Shown here piece by piece: positions 1 through 6,412 of a DNA stretch of 10,592 nucleotides. The DNA is taken from the NCBI GenBank assembly GCA_002395155.1, contig DGWD01000010.1, forward strand, positions 2,360-12,951, read 5' to 3'. The position numbers and the translations under genes are program-made. The notes below the pieces were generated by a model that worked only from the letters and a program-made list of their open reading frames with translations, ran no database searches and was not told where the DNA came from. This DNA comes from Treponema sp. UBA4267. Its GTDB lineage: Bacteria > Spirochaetota > Spirochaetia > Treponematales > Treponemataceae. Each line of letters opens with the position of its first letter. Within the stretch, counting starts at the first letter, position 1.

Positions 1-34
1 GTCAAGCCCGCTGCGGTACAACCAGTTGTTAGGC
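1..34 (+). repeat. attC site, right half (cut by window start)
   Basis: The first 34 bases match the right half of the other sites: loop TCAAG (from 2), stem half CCCGCTG, then CGG, GTACAACCA and the R' box GTTAGGC at 28-34. The visible stem half is the same as in the site at 8460-8522. R' ends AGGC rather than ATGN, so unlike the other sites it supplies no ATG. Confidence 0.85.
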
Positions 35-37
35 GGA

Positions 38-52
38 CGGGCTATTGGCCCG
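38..52 (+). repeat. Cassette-start hairpin 1
   Basis: The inverted repeat CGGGCT-att-GGCCCG lies four bases after the R' box. Stem sequence differs from the hairpins after the other attC sites, but position and size are the same. The pair next to the loop is T-G. Its role is unknown. Confidence 0.6.
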
Positions 53-53
53 C

Positions 54-82
54 TTGTGTTTCAAGAAAAGTCCACCTATTTT
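54..82 (+). promoter_or_regulatory. Possible promoter for cassette 1
   Basis: TTGTGT at 54-59 and TATTTT at 77-82 are spaced 17 bases apart, and the 82-102 stretch leads directly to the ATG at 103. Both hexamers are weak matches to sigma-70 consensus, so this is only a candidate; transcription from upstream cassettes is equally possible. Confidence 0.25.
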
Positions 83-102
83 CATTTTATAAGAGTAAAA
101 TT

Positions 103-1482
103 ATGGACGATTTAGAAAAAAGAAAAATTTACAATCTTATTCAGTTGGCTCTTCACTCTTTCCAAAGTGATAAATTTCAAATAACTTCTTACTCACCTTA
201 TTATGCAGTAGATGGAACAAGTGGAATAAAACTTTCCATAAAAGTCAATGAAACAGGATTTGCTTTTTTTTCAGGATTTTCCACGGATAAAAAATATGAA
301 AACCAGCTTCTCTTCGGAGTATTAAAATCTGAGTGTAATGAAAAAGTAGCAAAACTTAACCATTTAGATGATGACGAAAATGGAAATAAGATTCAAGAAA
401 AAATTAAAATTGATACGAAATTTACATCTTTAGAAGAAAACTCGCAAAAAGAGAAAATCTCAAAATGGTTGAACGAGCAGATTAGAACATTTTTATCAAT
501 GTATTCATTGTTCAATGGTTCACTAAAAAAATCCTCAAACAAAGAACAAAACCCTATAAAGAGAAAATTTATTCTTTCGTTTACTTGCCTTTTATTCGGT
601 TGTTTTGGTATTCATAGATTCTTGCTTCGACAATGGGGAAGCGGTTTTTTACAACTTTTCACCATGGGTGGTTTTTACATATGGTGGATTATCGATACGA
701 TTCGCCTTTTTACTGGAAATTATCCCGATTCAGACGGCGTTTTATTCAAAGAGAAAATTGCAGAATATAAAGAAGTTCATAAGGCAGAATGCGAAAAAGA
801 AATTGAATCATATGAAAATATTGATGCAGCAACATGGTTTAGAATCGTTGAACTGCCGTGGCTTATAACAGTACTTTCAATAGTGCCAAGTTGTTTCTGT
901 CCGATATTTGCTGAAACAAACGAAATTGTATTTATCGCACTGGCTGCAGTTAGTAGCATCATTTTCTTGATTGGACTTATATTAATTTTTGCAACAATCG
1001 GGAAGAAAAGAAAGATTCGAATTGCAAATGACATTCCTATCACTAAGAATCCATATACATGGTTTTTAAGTAAAATCGGAAAAGCAGTTTGCGGAACTAC
1101 AATTCTTGTTTTGGGTATTGGAATATTTGTATTAATTGCAATATTTACAACTTCAGTTAGTAAAAGTCTATCTAGTGGAAGTACTTCTTCAAACAGAGCG
1201 ACTTCTGGAAGTTCAGGTACAAGTAATTTTAGTGGCAGAACTTCATCTGCACCCAAAATGTATTGGTATATTTGTAAAAGCTGTGCAATCTGTATAAAAA
1301 AAACAAATTTACCTTCGTCCTCAGGATGTTCAAATTCAACTTTTCATAACTGGGTGCGAGTTGGTGAAGTTGGTGAAATAAATTATTGCTGCAAAAGTTG
1401 TGGCATCACAATTCAAACAAATTACTTACCATCCTCAAGTGGATGTCCTAATGCCACATTCCATAGTTGGTACAAACTATAA
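103..1482 (+). CDS. TM2-domain membrane protein with tandem zinc-ribbon-like repeats
   Basis: A 459-aa protein. Residues 1-145 form a soluble N-terminal region I do not recognise. Residues about 155-204 match a TM2 domain: two hydrophobic helices flanking a short turn with GIHRF and GxxLQLFTxGG-like motifs. Further membrane segments are near 252-270, 275-298 and 329-350. A Ser/Thr/Gly-rich linker (351-384) leads to two near-identical C-terminal repeats. Each has a CKSC pair (C391/C394 and C430/C433), then LPSSSGC (C409, C448) and FHxW (H415, H454), which suggests one zinc site per repeat. This arrangement suggests an envelope sensor or scaffold, but no function is established. Only a weak AAGAG precedes the ATG. 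A UDG-like gene follows 37 bases later in the same cassette, so the two are probably co-transcribed. The TM2 call is fairly sure; the zinc repeats are inferred from residue spacing. Confidence 0.85.
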   Translation: MDDLEKRKIYNLIQLALHSFQSDKFQITSYSPYYAVDGTSGIKLSIKVNETGFAFFSGFSTDKKYENQLLFGVLKSECNEKVAKLNHLDDDENGNKIQEKIKIDTKFTSLEENSQKEKISKWLNEQIRTFLSMYSLFNGSLKKSSNKEQNPIKRKFILSFTCLLFGCFGIHRFLLRQWGSGFLQLFTMGGFYIWWIIDTIRLFTGNYPDSDGVLFKEKIAEYKEVHKAECEKEIESYENIDAATWFRIVELPWLITVLSIVPSCFCPIFAETNEIVFIALAAVSSIIFLIGLILIFATIGKKRKIRIANDIPITKNPYTWFLSKIGKAVCGTTILVLGIGIFVLIAIFTTSVSKSLSSGSTSSNRATSGSSGTSNFSGRTSSAPKMYWYICKSCAICIKKTNLPSSSGCSNSTFHNWVRVGEVGEINYCCKSCGITIQTNYLPSSSGCPNATFHSWYKL

Positions 1483-1519
1483 ATTCAAGGCGTAAACCTT
1501 GTAATCAGGAGGAACAAAT

Positions 1520-2308
1520 ATGAATTTTTTACATACAAAAGAATTACCTGAAGATGTGGAATCAAAAAGCATAAAACAGCAAGAAGAGGAGTTAACACAA
1601 TTTCAAAATAGAATGCACAGAGAAATTTTAAAACATGCTCAAGAAAACAACTTAATAAAACAAAAACCTTCACTCATGCCAATTTATGATGGAGTCGCTG
1701 ATATAAATGCCTACATAACATCAAATCCAAAAATTATGTGGATTTTGAAAGAACCATGGCATCTTTTTACAGCAAGCGGTAAGGCAAAAGGTGGCGATTG
1801 GTCTTTTACAGAACACTTCAAAAATCCAGATGTATGGAAAGATGAAGATATGTGGAAGTTGATGATACAAATAAATTATGCCATTCGAAATAATTTAAAA
1901 TGGAAAGAACTTGACTATATTGAAGATAATCCTGAAATGGTAGAAGAACTAAAAAAAATTGCTTATATTAATATCAGTAAAATGCCAGCAGATACAGTGA
2001 GTCAAAATAACCATATGTGGAATTGCTATAACATATGGAAAAAAATTCTTTTTGAACAAATTGACATATATAATCCTGATGTAATTATCTTTGGAAATAC
2101 ATTTCAGTTTTTTAGGGGAGATTTTAAAATTAAAGATAAACCTGTCCCAACAGTTTCTGGACAATGGAATTCAAATGTTTATAAAATTAATAAAATGATC
2201 CTTATAGATGCTTATCACCCTTCACGAAAAGGTGGAGAAGATTCCGGGTATGACTATGTGACAAGTATAGTAAAAGCATATAGAAAGGCTATTGAAAATA
2301 ACGCCTAA
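1520..2308 (+). CDS. Uracil-DNA-glycosylase-fold-like protein
   Basis: A 262-aa soluble protein with a strong AGGAGG (1507-1512) before its ATG. It starts with a charged helical segment (about 10-45). The core resembles the uracil-DNA glycosylase superfamily: a strand and loop IMWILKEPW (72-80) where motif 1 lies, an Asn-containing segment YINISKMP (149-156), a central strand DVIIFGNTF (187-195), and a late HPS motif (233-235) like the family's motif 2. I assign the fold from the order of these motifs, not from close similarity, so activity on uracil is not shown; nuclease or nucleotide-binding roles are open. It is the second gene of cassette 1, after the TM2 protein, which suggests a paired function. 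The stop codon TAA lies inside the attC left box (GCCTAAC), so the gene fills the cassette completely. Confidence 0.7.
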   Translation: MNFLHTKELPEDVESKSIKQQEEELTQFQNRMHREILKHAQENNLIKQKPSLMPIYDGVADINAYITSNPKIMWILKEPWHLFTASGKAKGGDWSFTEHFKNPDVWKDEDMWKLMIQINYAIRNNLKWKELDYIEDNPEMVEELKKIAYINISKMPADTVSQNNHMWNCYNIWKKILFEQIDIYNPDVIIFGNTFQFFRGDFKIKDKPVPTVSGQWNSNVYKINKMILIDAYHPSRKGGEDSGYDYVTSIVKAYRKAIENNA

Positions 2309-2366
2309 CAAGAAGTTCAAAGCCGACACAGGCACAAGGCCTGTGCGGTTTAACTCATTGTTATGA
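2303..2366 (+). repeat. attC site, divergent copy
   Basis: R'' is GCCTAAC (2303-2309) and R' is GTTATGA (2360-2366). The inner arms AGCCGA and GCGG surround the stem CACAGGC/GCCTGTG with loop ACAAG. It keeps the shared AGCCGACA and TGCGGT boxes but differs from the other sites elsewhere (AAGAAGTTCAA, TTTAACTCA), so it comes from a separate attC lineage. R'' and R' are not perfect complements here (GCCTAAC against GTTATGA). Confidence 0.9.
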
Positions 2367-2369
2367 CGA

Positions 2370-2385
2370 CAGGCACACTGGCCTG
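2370..2385 (+). repeat. Cassette-start hairpin 2
   Basis: CAGGC/GCCTG around the loop ACACTG, placed three bases after R'. The same 16-base sequence recurs after the attC at 8460-8522, although the neighbouring attC is quite different. That indicates that the hairpin belongs to the cassette start and not to the attC type. Confidence 0.6.
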
Positions 2386-2398
2386 CTTAAGTTTTAAT

Positions 2399-2773
2399 AT
2401 GAAATATAAAAAAAATATTTTTGGAAAAATTATAAACGAAGAAAATGAAACAAACTTTTTTCGTAATAATCTTGAAAACAATTCAAATCCGTATATTCGA
2501 AAAAAGATAGGTGTATTACATTCTTTTGCTGGATGGTTCTTTATATATGATATATACATATTCATAGACTGTGTTTTAAATATTCCCGTAAAATTTGAAA
2601 ATAAGTTTATGACAATTTTAATGATGGGTATATTTCCTTTTACTGTTGGAATAATAAAAATAGCTTTTATTGACCCAATTTTTGATAAAATCAGTTATAA
2701 GATTAAATGGTTCTTTATGATTTTTGTATTTGCAGTTTTTAGTTTTTTCCTGTGGTATATAAAAACACATTGA
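2399..2773 (+). CDS. Small multi-pass membrane protein, unknown function
   Basis: A predicted 124-aa protein with a charged N-terminus followed by three hydrophobic segments: around GWFFIYDIYIFIDCVL, around MTILMMGIFPFTVGII and a C-terminal WFFMIFVFAVFSFFLWY. I do not recognise the family. The start is uncertain: an in-frame ATG at 2363, inside the attC R' box, would add twelve residues beginning MTTGTLAC. I prefer 2399 because the extra residues are just the translated attC edge and hairpin, but neither start has a good ribosome site. A second small membrane gene follows nine bases downstream. Together they could be a membrane effector or immunity pair, which is speculation from size and layout. 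Confidence 0.65.
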   Translation: MKYKKNIFGKIINEENETNFFRNNLENNSNPYIRKKIGVLHSFAGWFFIYDIYIFIDCVLNIPVKFENKFMTILMMGIFPFTVGIIKIAFIDPIFDKISYKIKWFFMIFVFAVFSFFLWYIKTH

Positions 2774-2782
2774 AAATAAAGA

Positions 2783-3058
2783 ATGAATAAGAAAATATAC
2801 AAAAAAAATCTAAAAAACTTAAAAACCTTTCTCCTCCTTTTTGCAGTATCAACAATCTTGTTGTTAATTCAAATATTATTAATAAATTTGAATGGTGCAT
2901 ACTACGGAAACTGGTATCAGAAATACATTTCCTTTTTGATGGATAATTCAATTTATCCAAAACAAAAAAGTGTCTTTTTTCTTTTTATTGTATCAGTGTG
3001 TTTGGTAATTTTTTATTCAATAAAAATTTTGATTTTTAAATTAATTACAAAAGAATAA
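2783..3058 (+). CDS. Small membrane protein with two hydrophobic segments, unknown function
   Basis: A 91-aa protein. A very basic N-terminus (KK repeated over residues 3-14) precedes a hydrophobic helix TFLLLFAVSTILLLIQILLI, then a short polar loop with aromatic residues (YYGNWYQKY), then a second helix around FFLFIVSVCLVIFYSIKILIF ending in a short basic tail. The topology would put the loop outside, by the positive-inside rule. The ribosome site is weak (AAAG before the ATG), and the gene starts nine bases after the upstream membrane gene, which suggests coupled translation. No family recognised. Confidence 0.65.
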   Translation: MNKKIYKKNLKNLKTFLLLFAVSTILLLIQILLINLNGAYYGNWYQKYISFLMDNSIYPKQKSVFFLFIVSVCLVIFYSIKILIFKLITKE

Positions 3059-3091
3059 CTATAGAAAATTTTGAGAAATAAATATAATGAA

Positions 3092-3290
3092 TATTTAAGA
3101 AAGCAAGTCGAGCTTGCTTTCTTAAATGAAATTGAACTTTAGGGTTTACGCGAAGAAGCGGTAGAACGCGGCTTTACGCCGCTTAGAAAAAGTATAATAA
3201 TAGAAGCATACGCTTCAATTGGTTGTACAGAATCTTCTTAAAGAAAAAAAAGATTTAAGATATCTAATTCTGTATAAGAAATATAATTTG
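3092..3290 (+). ncRNA. Structured non-coding repeat element, copy A
   Basis: This fills the gap between the last gene of cassette 2 and attC. It opens with a perfect 14-bp stem (3094-3107/3113-3126) with loop TCGAG. Then follow a conserved ACTTTAGGG, a GC-rich part with competing pairings (GCGGC/GCCGC and AAGCGG/CCGCTT), a hairpin GAAGC-atac-GCTTC, and a nested double stem: TACAGAAT/ATTCTGTA outside, TCTTAAA/TTTAAGA inside around an A-rich loop. The end is a 26-base block (3263-3288) identical to copy B. Paired differences between copies (inner stem CTT/AAG here, CAT/ATG there; the whole lead stem) point to selection on folding. It could act as RNA or as folded single-stranded DNA. The Treponema TD-1/TD-2 RNA families are worth comparing; I cannot confirm a match. 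Confidence 0.6.
3282..3287 (+). promoter_or_regulatory. Possible -10 box before attC (copy A)
   Basis: TATAAT sits four bases before the attC left box, inside the 26-base block conserved in both copies of the structured element. A transcript from it would cross attC and enter the restriction-modification cassette. There is no convincing -35 hexamer at 16-18 bases, so promoter activity is uncertain, and the conservation may reflect the neighbouring stem instead. Confidence 0.3.
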
Positions 3291-3353
3291 TCATAACAAA
3301 GGTTCGTAGCCGACAGGCAGTCAAGCTGCCTGCGGTACAACCAGTTGTTATGC
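3291..3353 (+). repeat. attC site
   Basis: R'' TCATAAC (3291-3297) and R' GTTATGC (3347-3353), with ATAACAA pairing TTGTTAT across the site. The inner stem CCG/CGG with an unpaired A leads to CAGGCAG/CTGCCTG with loop TCAAG. The sequence is nearly identical to the sites at 6413 and 9404, and the crossover would fall between 3347 and 3348. Confidence 0.93.
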
Positions 3354-3356
3354 CCA

Positions 3357-3371
3357 CGGCTCACTGAGCCG
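3357..3371 (+). repeat. Cassette-start hairpin 3
   Basis: CGGCTC-act-GAGCCG, a perfect 6-bp stem three bases after R'. The attC-borne ATG at 3350 opens a frame that stops inside this hairpin (five codons, then TGA). Confidence 0.65.
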
Positions 3372-3410
3372 GTCGGGAGAAAAGTGGTAGAAAATTTCGT
3401 TAAAATAGAG

Positions 3411-3416
3411 TATAAT
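3411..3416 (+). promoter_or_regulatory. -10 box for the DpnII-type operon; near-leaderless start
   Basis: A consensus TATAAT ends nine bases before the methylase ATG at 3426, so transcription would start about two or three bases before the start codon. No Shine-Dalgarno sequence and no good -35 are seen. From memory, the pneumococcal DpnII operon is also driven mainly by its -10 region and makes an mRNA with little or no leader, so this layout may be conserved with the genes. Confidence 0.5.
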
Positions 3417-3425
3417 TTTTACATT

Positions 3426-4316
3426 ATGTTGGCAAAACCGTTTATAAAATGGGTTGGTGGGAAAAGCCAGCTACTAGAGGAAATAAGAGAAAAGTACCCC
3501 TCAAAAATAGAAAAGTATTGCGAACCTTTTGTTGGTGGCGGAGCTGTACTTTTTGATATTTTAAGTAAATTTCAACCGAAAGAGATATTGATTAACGACA
3601 TAAATAAAGAACTTATAAATACTTATTCTCAGATAAAAAACAATTGCGAAGGAATGATTTATCAACTTTCAGAATTACAGAATTCTTATAAGAATCATGA
3701 AGTAGAAGAAAATAAAGAATTTTTCTACGAAAAACGCACCCGCTACAACGAACTTAAAGTAAATGGAAATGAAGCTGAAAATCTTGAAAAAGCAGTTTTG
3801 TTCATTTTTCTAAATAAGACTTGTTTTAATGGTCTTTATCGCGTTAATTCAAAAGGTTTATTTAATGTTCCATTCAATAATGCAAAAAATCCTCTTTTAT
3901 GCGATGAAGAAAATCTTAAAAATTGTTCTACACTCCTCCAAAATGTAGAGATGAAAGTCGGAGACTATAAGGAATGCAAAAGTTTTATCGATGATAAAAC
4001 TTTTGTCTATATAGATCCTCCATATCGTCCTCTAACCCAAACAGCCGCATTTACTTCGTATTCAGAAAACGGTTTTACAGACAAAGAACAGATTGAACTT
4101 GGAAATTTCATAACAGAAATTTCCAATAGAGGTGCTATGGTTCTTGCAAGTAATTCAGACCCTAAAAACGCAAACGAAAATGATAATTTCTTTGATGATT
4201 TGTATTCTCATTTTGAAATAGAAAGAGTATCTGCTTCACGAATGATAAATTCAAACGCAAAAAAACGCGGTGCAATAAATGAACTTTTAATCAGCAATAT
4301 TGCATCAGTTTTCTAG
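3426..4316 (+). CDS. dpnM: Dam-like adenine-N6 DNA methyltransferase (GATC, DpnM type)
   Basis: A 296-aa alpha-class (D12) enzyme that transfers a methyl group from S-adenosylmethionine to adenine in double-stranded GATC, protecting host DNA from the endonuclease encoded next. Visible motifs: PFIKWVGGKSQL at the N-terminus (5-16), the SAM-binding motif EPFVGGGAVLF (33-43), and the catalytic DPPY at 197-200 within YIDPPYRPLTQT, a context typical of Dam and DpnM. Length matches DpnM. A TTG-initiated frame reaching back to 3345 would run through attC and its hairpin and lacks any support, so ATG 3426, just behind a TATAAT, is chosen. The endonuclease gene starts eight bases after the stop. GATC specificity is inferred from family and from the neighbouring DpnII endonuclease. 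Confidence 0.95.
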   Translation: MLAKPFIKWVGGKSQLLEEIREKYPSKIEKYCEPFVGGGAVLFDILSKFQPKEILINDINKELINTYSQIKNNCEGMIYQLSELQNSYKNHEVEENKEFFYEKRTRYNELKVNGNEAENLEKAVLFIFLNKTCFNGLYRVNSKGLFNVPFNNAKNPLLCDEENLKNCSTLLQNVEMKVGDYKECKSFIDDKTFVYIDPPYRPLTQTAAFTSYSENGFTDKEQIELGNFITEISNRGAMVLASNSDPKNANENDNFFDDLYSHFEIERVSASRMINSNAKKRGAINELLISNIASVF

Positions 4317-4324
4317 GAGCAAAA

Positions 4325-5152
4325 ATGGAAAAGAATTTTGATTTGTTTATTTCGCAACTCAGTGAAACAAACGCTACACTTGATTATTTTACAGACTTTG
4401 AAAAGGTAATCCGTAATACAAATAAAATCGCAATCAAACTCAATCAATTAAATTACCTGATTGGAAAAGAAGATTTACGAAAAGCAATAAAAGAGCTATA
4501 TGAAGAAAATCCAAAAGTGTTTGAAGTTCTTGATATTCTTCTTGCGGTAAGAACAAAAGATAAAAAGAAAACTCTCAATGCAAACGGTGAATTCGTTTTG
4601 CTAGAAAGTTATTTTACATCTTTGCAAGGTGTTATTGATTACATTGAGCAGACAGGTCTTGCCGAGGTTTTCAAAAACAAGAATGTTACAAATCTTGTAG
4701 ATTATGTTTTTGGTGTAGAAGTTGGACTTGATACAAATGCAAGAAAAAATCGTGGCGGTGAAAATATGGCAAAAGCCGTTGCCCTAAAATTCAAAGGTGC
4801 AAATATTCCGTATCGTTCGGAAGTTAACAGCACGGAGTTTGAAGAGATAAAATCTCTTGGTCAGGATTTGAAACGATTTGACTTTGTAATCCAGACAAAA
4901 AAGAAAACTTACCTTATCGAAACTAACTTTTATAATGGCGGTGGCTCAAAACTTAACGAAGTCGCACGGGCATATACAGATATTGCTCCAAAGATTAATC
5001 AGTATGCCAAATTTGAATTTGTTTGGATTACAGACGGACAAGGTTGGCTTTCCGCAAAAAACAAACTTGGTGAAGCATATTCCTTGATTCCAAGTATTTA
5101 CAATCTAGCAAATTTAGATGAATTTCTTTCTAGAGTAAAATCTGAATTGTAA
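4325..5152 (+). CDS. dpnB: Type II restriction endonuclease, DpnII/MboI family (GATC)
   Basis: A 275-aa endonuclease expected to cut unmethylated GATC. The C-terminal half carries the family signature: RFDFVIQ with D186, the strand YLIETNFYNGGGSKLNE with E199, then AYTDIAPKIN and EFVWITDGQGW (231-241). This is a PD-(D/E)XK-type core, with Asn at 201 where a classical ExK would have Lys; nearby lysines (K209) could serve. The N-terminal half is helical and charged. AGGAG (4315-4319), overlapping the methylase stop, gives a good ribosome site, so methylase and nuclease are translated from one mRNA. In the pneumococcal DpnII operon the endonuclease gene comes last; here it is second and separated from the DpnA-like gene by a small zinc protein. 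Confidence 0.95.
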   Translation: MEKNFDLFISQLSETNATLDYFTDFEKVIRNTNKIAIKLNQLNYLIGKEDLRKAIKELYEENPKVFEVLDILLAVRTKDKKKTLNANGEFVLLESYFTSLQGVIDYIEQTGLAEVFKNKNVTNLVDYVFGVEVGLDTNARKNRGGENMAKAVALKFKGANIPYRSEVNSTEFEEIKSLGQDLKRFDFVIQTKKKTYLIETNFYNGGGSKLNEVARAYTDIAPKINQYAKFEFVWITDGQGWLSAKNKLGEAYSLIPSIYNLANLDEFLSRVKSEL

Positions 5153-5173
5153 TAATCATATTATACAAAAAAA

Positions 5174-5202
5174 TTGACTTTCATAACTTTTATACTTAAT
5201 TT
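5174..5202 (+). promoter_or_regulatory. Possible internal promoter in the DpnII-type operon
   Basis: TTGACT (5174-5179) is a strong -35 match; at 17 bases lies TAATTT (5197-5202), a weak -10. It sits in the 71-base gap between the endonuclease and the zinc-finger gene. It could drive the zinc protein and DpnA-like methylase separately. Confidence 0.4.
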
Positions 5203-5223
5203 TAATAATATGGAGGTTGTTAA

Positions 5224-5466
5224 ATGCTTTGCCCAATCTGCAGTAAACCATTAAATGTTTCTCAATGGAAAAATGGATATAAGTCTTGTCCTGCTTGTTC
5301 GCAAAATGCTGGAATTCATATTTTTTATAAATATCCAGATGCTTTTGGAACAACTCCTTTGAGGGCTACACCTAATCATCCAGACGGACCTCAAAGTCAT
5401 TGTGAAATCTGCCGAGGAGGAAACTCAGGTCCTCACTCAGGTGCCATCAGATGTAATCAAATATAA
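5224..5466 (+). CDS. Small zinc-finger-like protein in the DpnII-type operon, unknown function
   Basis: An 80-aa protein with GGAGG (5212-5216) before its ATG. It has two CxxC pairs (C3/C6 and C22/C25) that would form one zinc ribbon, then a conserved-looking middle with YPDAFGTTPLRATPNHPDG, and a second cluster H59-C60-x2-C63 with H71 and C77 that could hold another metal. The C-terminal CRGG and H52/H59 are vaguely reminiscent of HNH-type metal sites, but I cannot align an HNH core. It lies between endonuclease and second methylase, where the classical DpnII operon has no gene. Possible jobs are control of the restriction genes, help to the nuclease, or an unrelated passenger; the sequence does not decide. 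Confidence 0.75.
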   Translation: MLCPICSKPLNVSQWKNGYKSCPACSQNAGIHIFYKYPDAFGTTPLRATPNHPDGPQSHCEICRGGNSGPHSGAIRCNQI

Positions 5467-5522
5467 ACTTACAGAAAAGAGCAGCTATAAAATAGTAGAT
5501 GTTCTTTATATTTATTAATAAT

Positions 5523-6407
5523 ATGTCTATAAAATCTTGGTATCGTTCCCAAAATAAAGACTTTACTCTTGCAAAAGGCGATTGTTTGGAATTACTGCCG
5601 AATATCAATTTTCAATTTGATATGATATTTGCAGATCCGCCTTATTTTCTTTCAAATGGAGGAATCTCCGTACAAAGTGGAAAACAAGTCAGCGTAAACA
5701 AAGGAGATTGGGATAAATCTCAAGGCTTCGAGAAAGACAACGAGTTTAATTACAAATGGCTTTCCCTTTGTAGGGAAAAATTAAAAGAAAACGGTACAAT
5801 TTGGATTAGCGGAACATATCACAATATTTTTTCTGTTGCGCAGATGCTCAACGAATTAGATTTTAGAATTCTAAATTGCATTACCTGGGCTAAGACAAAT
5901 CCGCCTCCGAATCTTTCCTGTAAGTTTTTTACTCACTCAACAGAGTTTATTCTATGGGCAAGAAAAAACAAAAAAGTTACCCATTATTATAATTATGAAC
6001 TCATGAAAGAAATAAACGGTGGAACACAAATGCGAGATTTGTGGAGTCTACCAGCAATAGCAAAATGGGAAAAGTCTTGCGGTAAACATCCAACTCAAAA
6101 GCCGCTTCCGCTACTTGCAAGAATAATTTTGGCGAGTACAAAGGAAAATGACTGGATACTTGATCCTTTTACAGGAGCAAGTACAACAGGAATTGCAGCA
6201 AGCTTGCTAAATCGAAGATTCTTAGGTTTAGAAAAGGAATACGATTTTTTGAAAATTTCAAAAAATCGTCGAGAAGAAATAAATGATATAAAAACACGAT
6301 TTGAATATCGTGAAAAGATTATAAAATATTCGGATAAACCTTTAAAAGGAATATTGGAAGTTCATGAAAAAACTCCGTATTTTGGAATAGATTTACCGAT
6401 TGAGTAA
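5523..6407 (+). CDS. dpnA: DpnA-like second adenine-N6 methyltransferase (GATC)
   Basis: A 294-aa beta-class methylase: catalytic DPPY (38-41) comes first, in FADPPYFLSNGG, and the SAM-binding DPFTGASTTG follows at 214-223. The segments VNKGDWDK, TWAKTNPPPNLSC, FTHSTEFILWARKN and GKHPTQKP closely follow pneumococcal DpnA, which also methylates single-stranded GATC and so protects incoming transforming DNA. That suggests natural transformation matters to this host or to an earlier one. The frame can be extended to ATG 5499, adding eight residues; neither start has a ribosome site, and 5523 is chosen because it best matches family length. The C-terminus beyond residue 255 is longer than in DpnA. 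It is the last gene of cassette 3, ending five bases before attC. Confidence 0.93.
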   Translation: MSIKSWYRSQNKDFTLAKGDCLELLPNINFQFDMIFADPPYFLSNGGISVQSGKQVSVNKGDWDKSQGFEKDNEFNYKWLSLCREKLKENGTIWISGTYHNIFSVAQMLNELDFRILNCITWAKTNPPPNLSCKFFTHSTEFILWARKNKKVTHYYNYELMKEINGGTQMRDLWSLPAIAKWEKSCGKHPTQKPLPLLARIILASTKENDWILDPFTGASTTGIAASLLNRRFLGLEKEYDFLKISKNRREEINDIKTRFEYREKIIKYSDKPLKGILEVHEKTPYFGIDLPIE

Positions 6408-6412
6408 ACAAG

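Noticed and set aside
777..1256. A 159-codon open frame on the minus strand inside the TM2 gene
   Set aside because: It lies wholly antisense to a well-supported gene, has no ribosome site or recognisable domain, and its composition is what the reverse of a hydrophobic and Ser-rich coding region gives.
2739..2960. Minus-strand frame of 73 codons opposite the small membrane genes
   Set aside because: It is antisense to the junction of two + strand genes and has no ribosome site or motif.
3092..3290. Structured repeat as a MITE or insertion-sequence remnant
   Set aside because: No terminal inverted repeats spanning the element, no target duplication, and both full copies end at the same point before attC, which fits a cassette part better than random insertion.
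3345..3425. Extension of the methylase to a TTG codon within attC
   Set aside because: The added 27 residues are translated attC and hairpin, without homology or ribosome site; ATG 3426 behind a TATAAT fits the family start.
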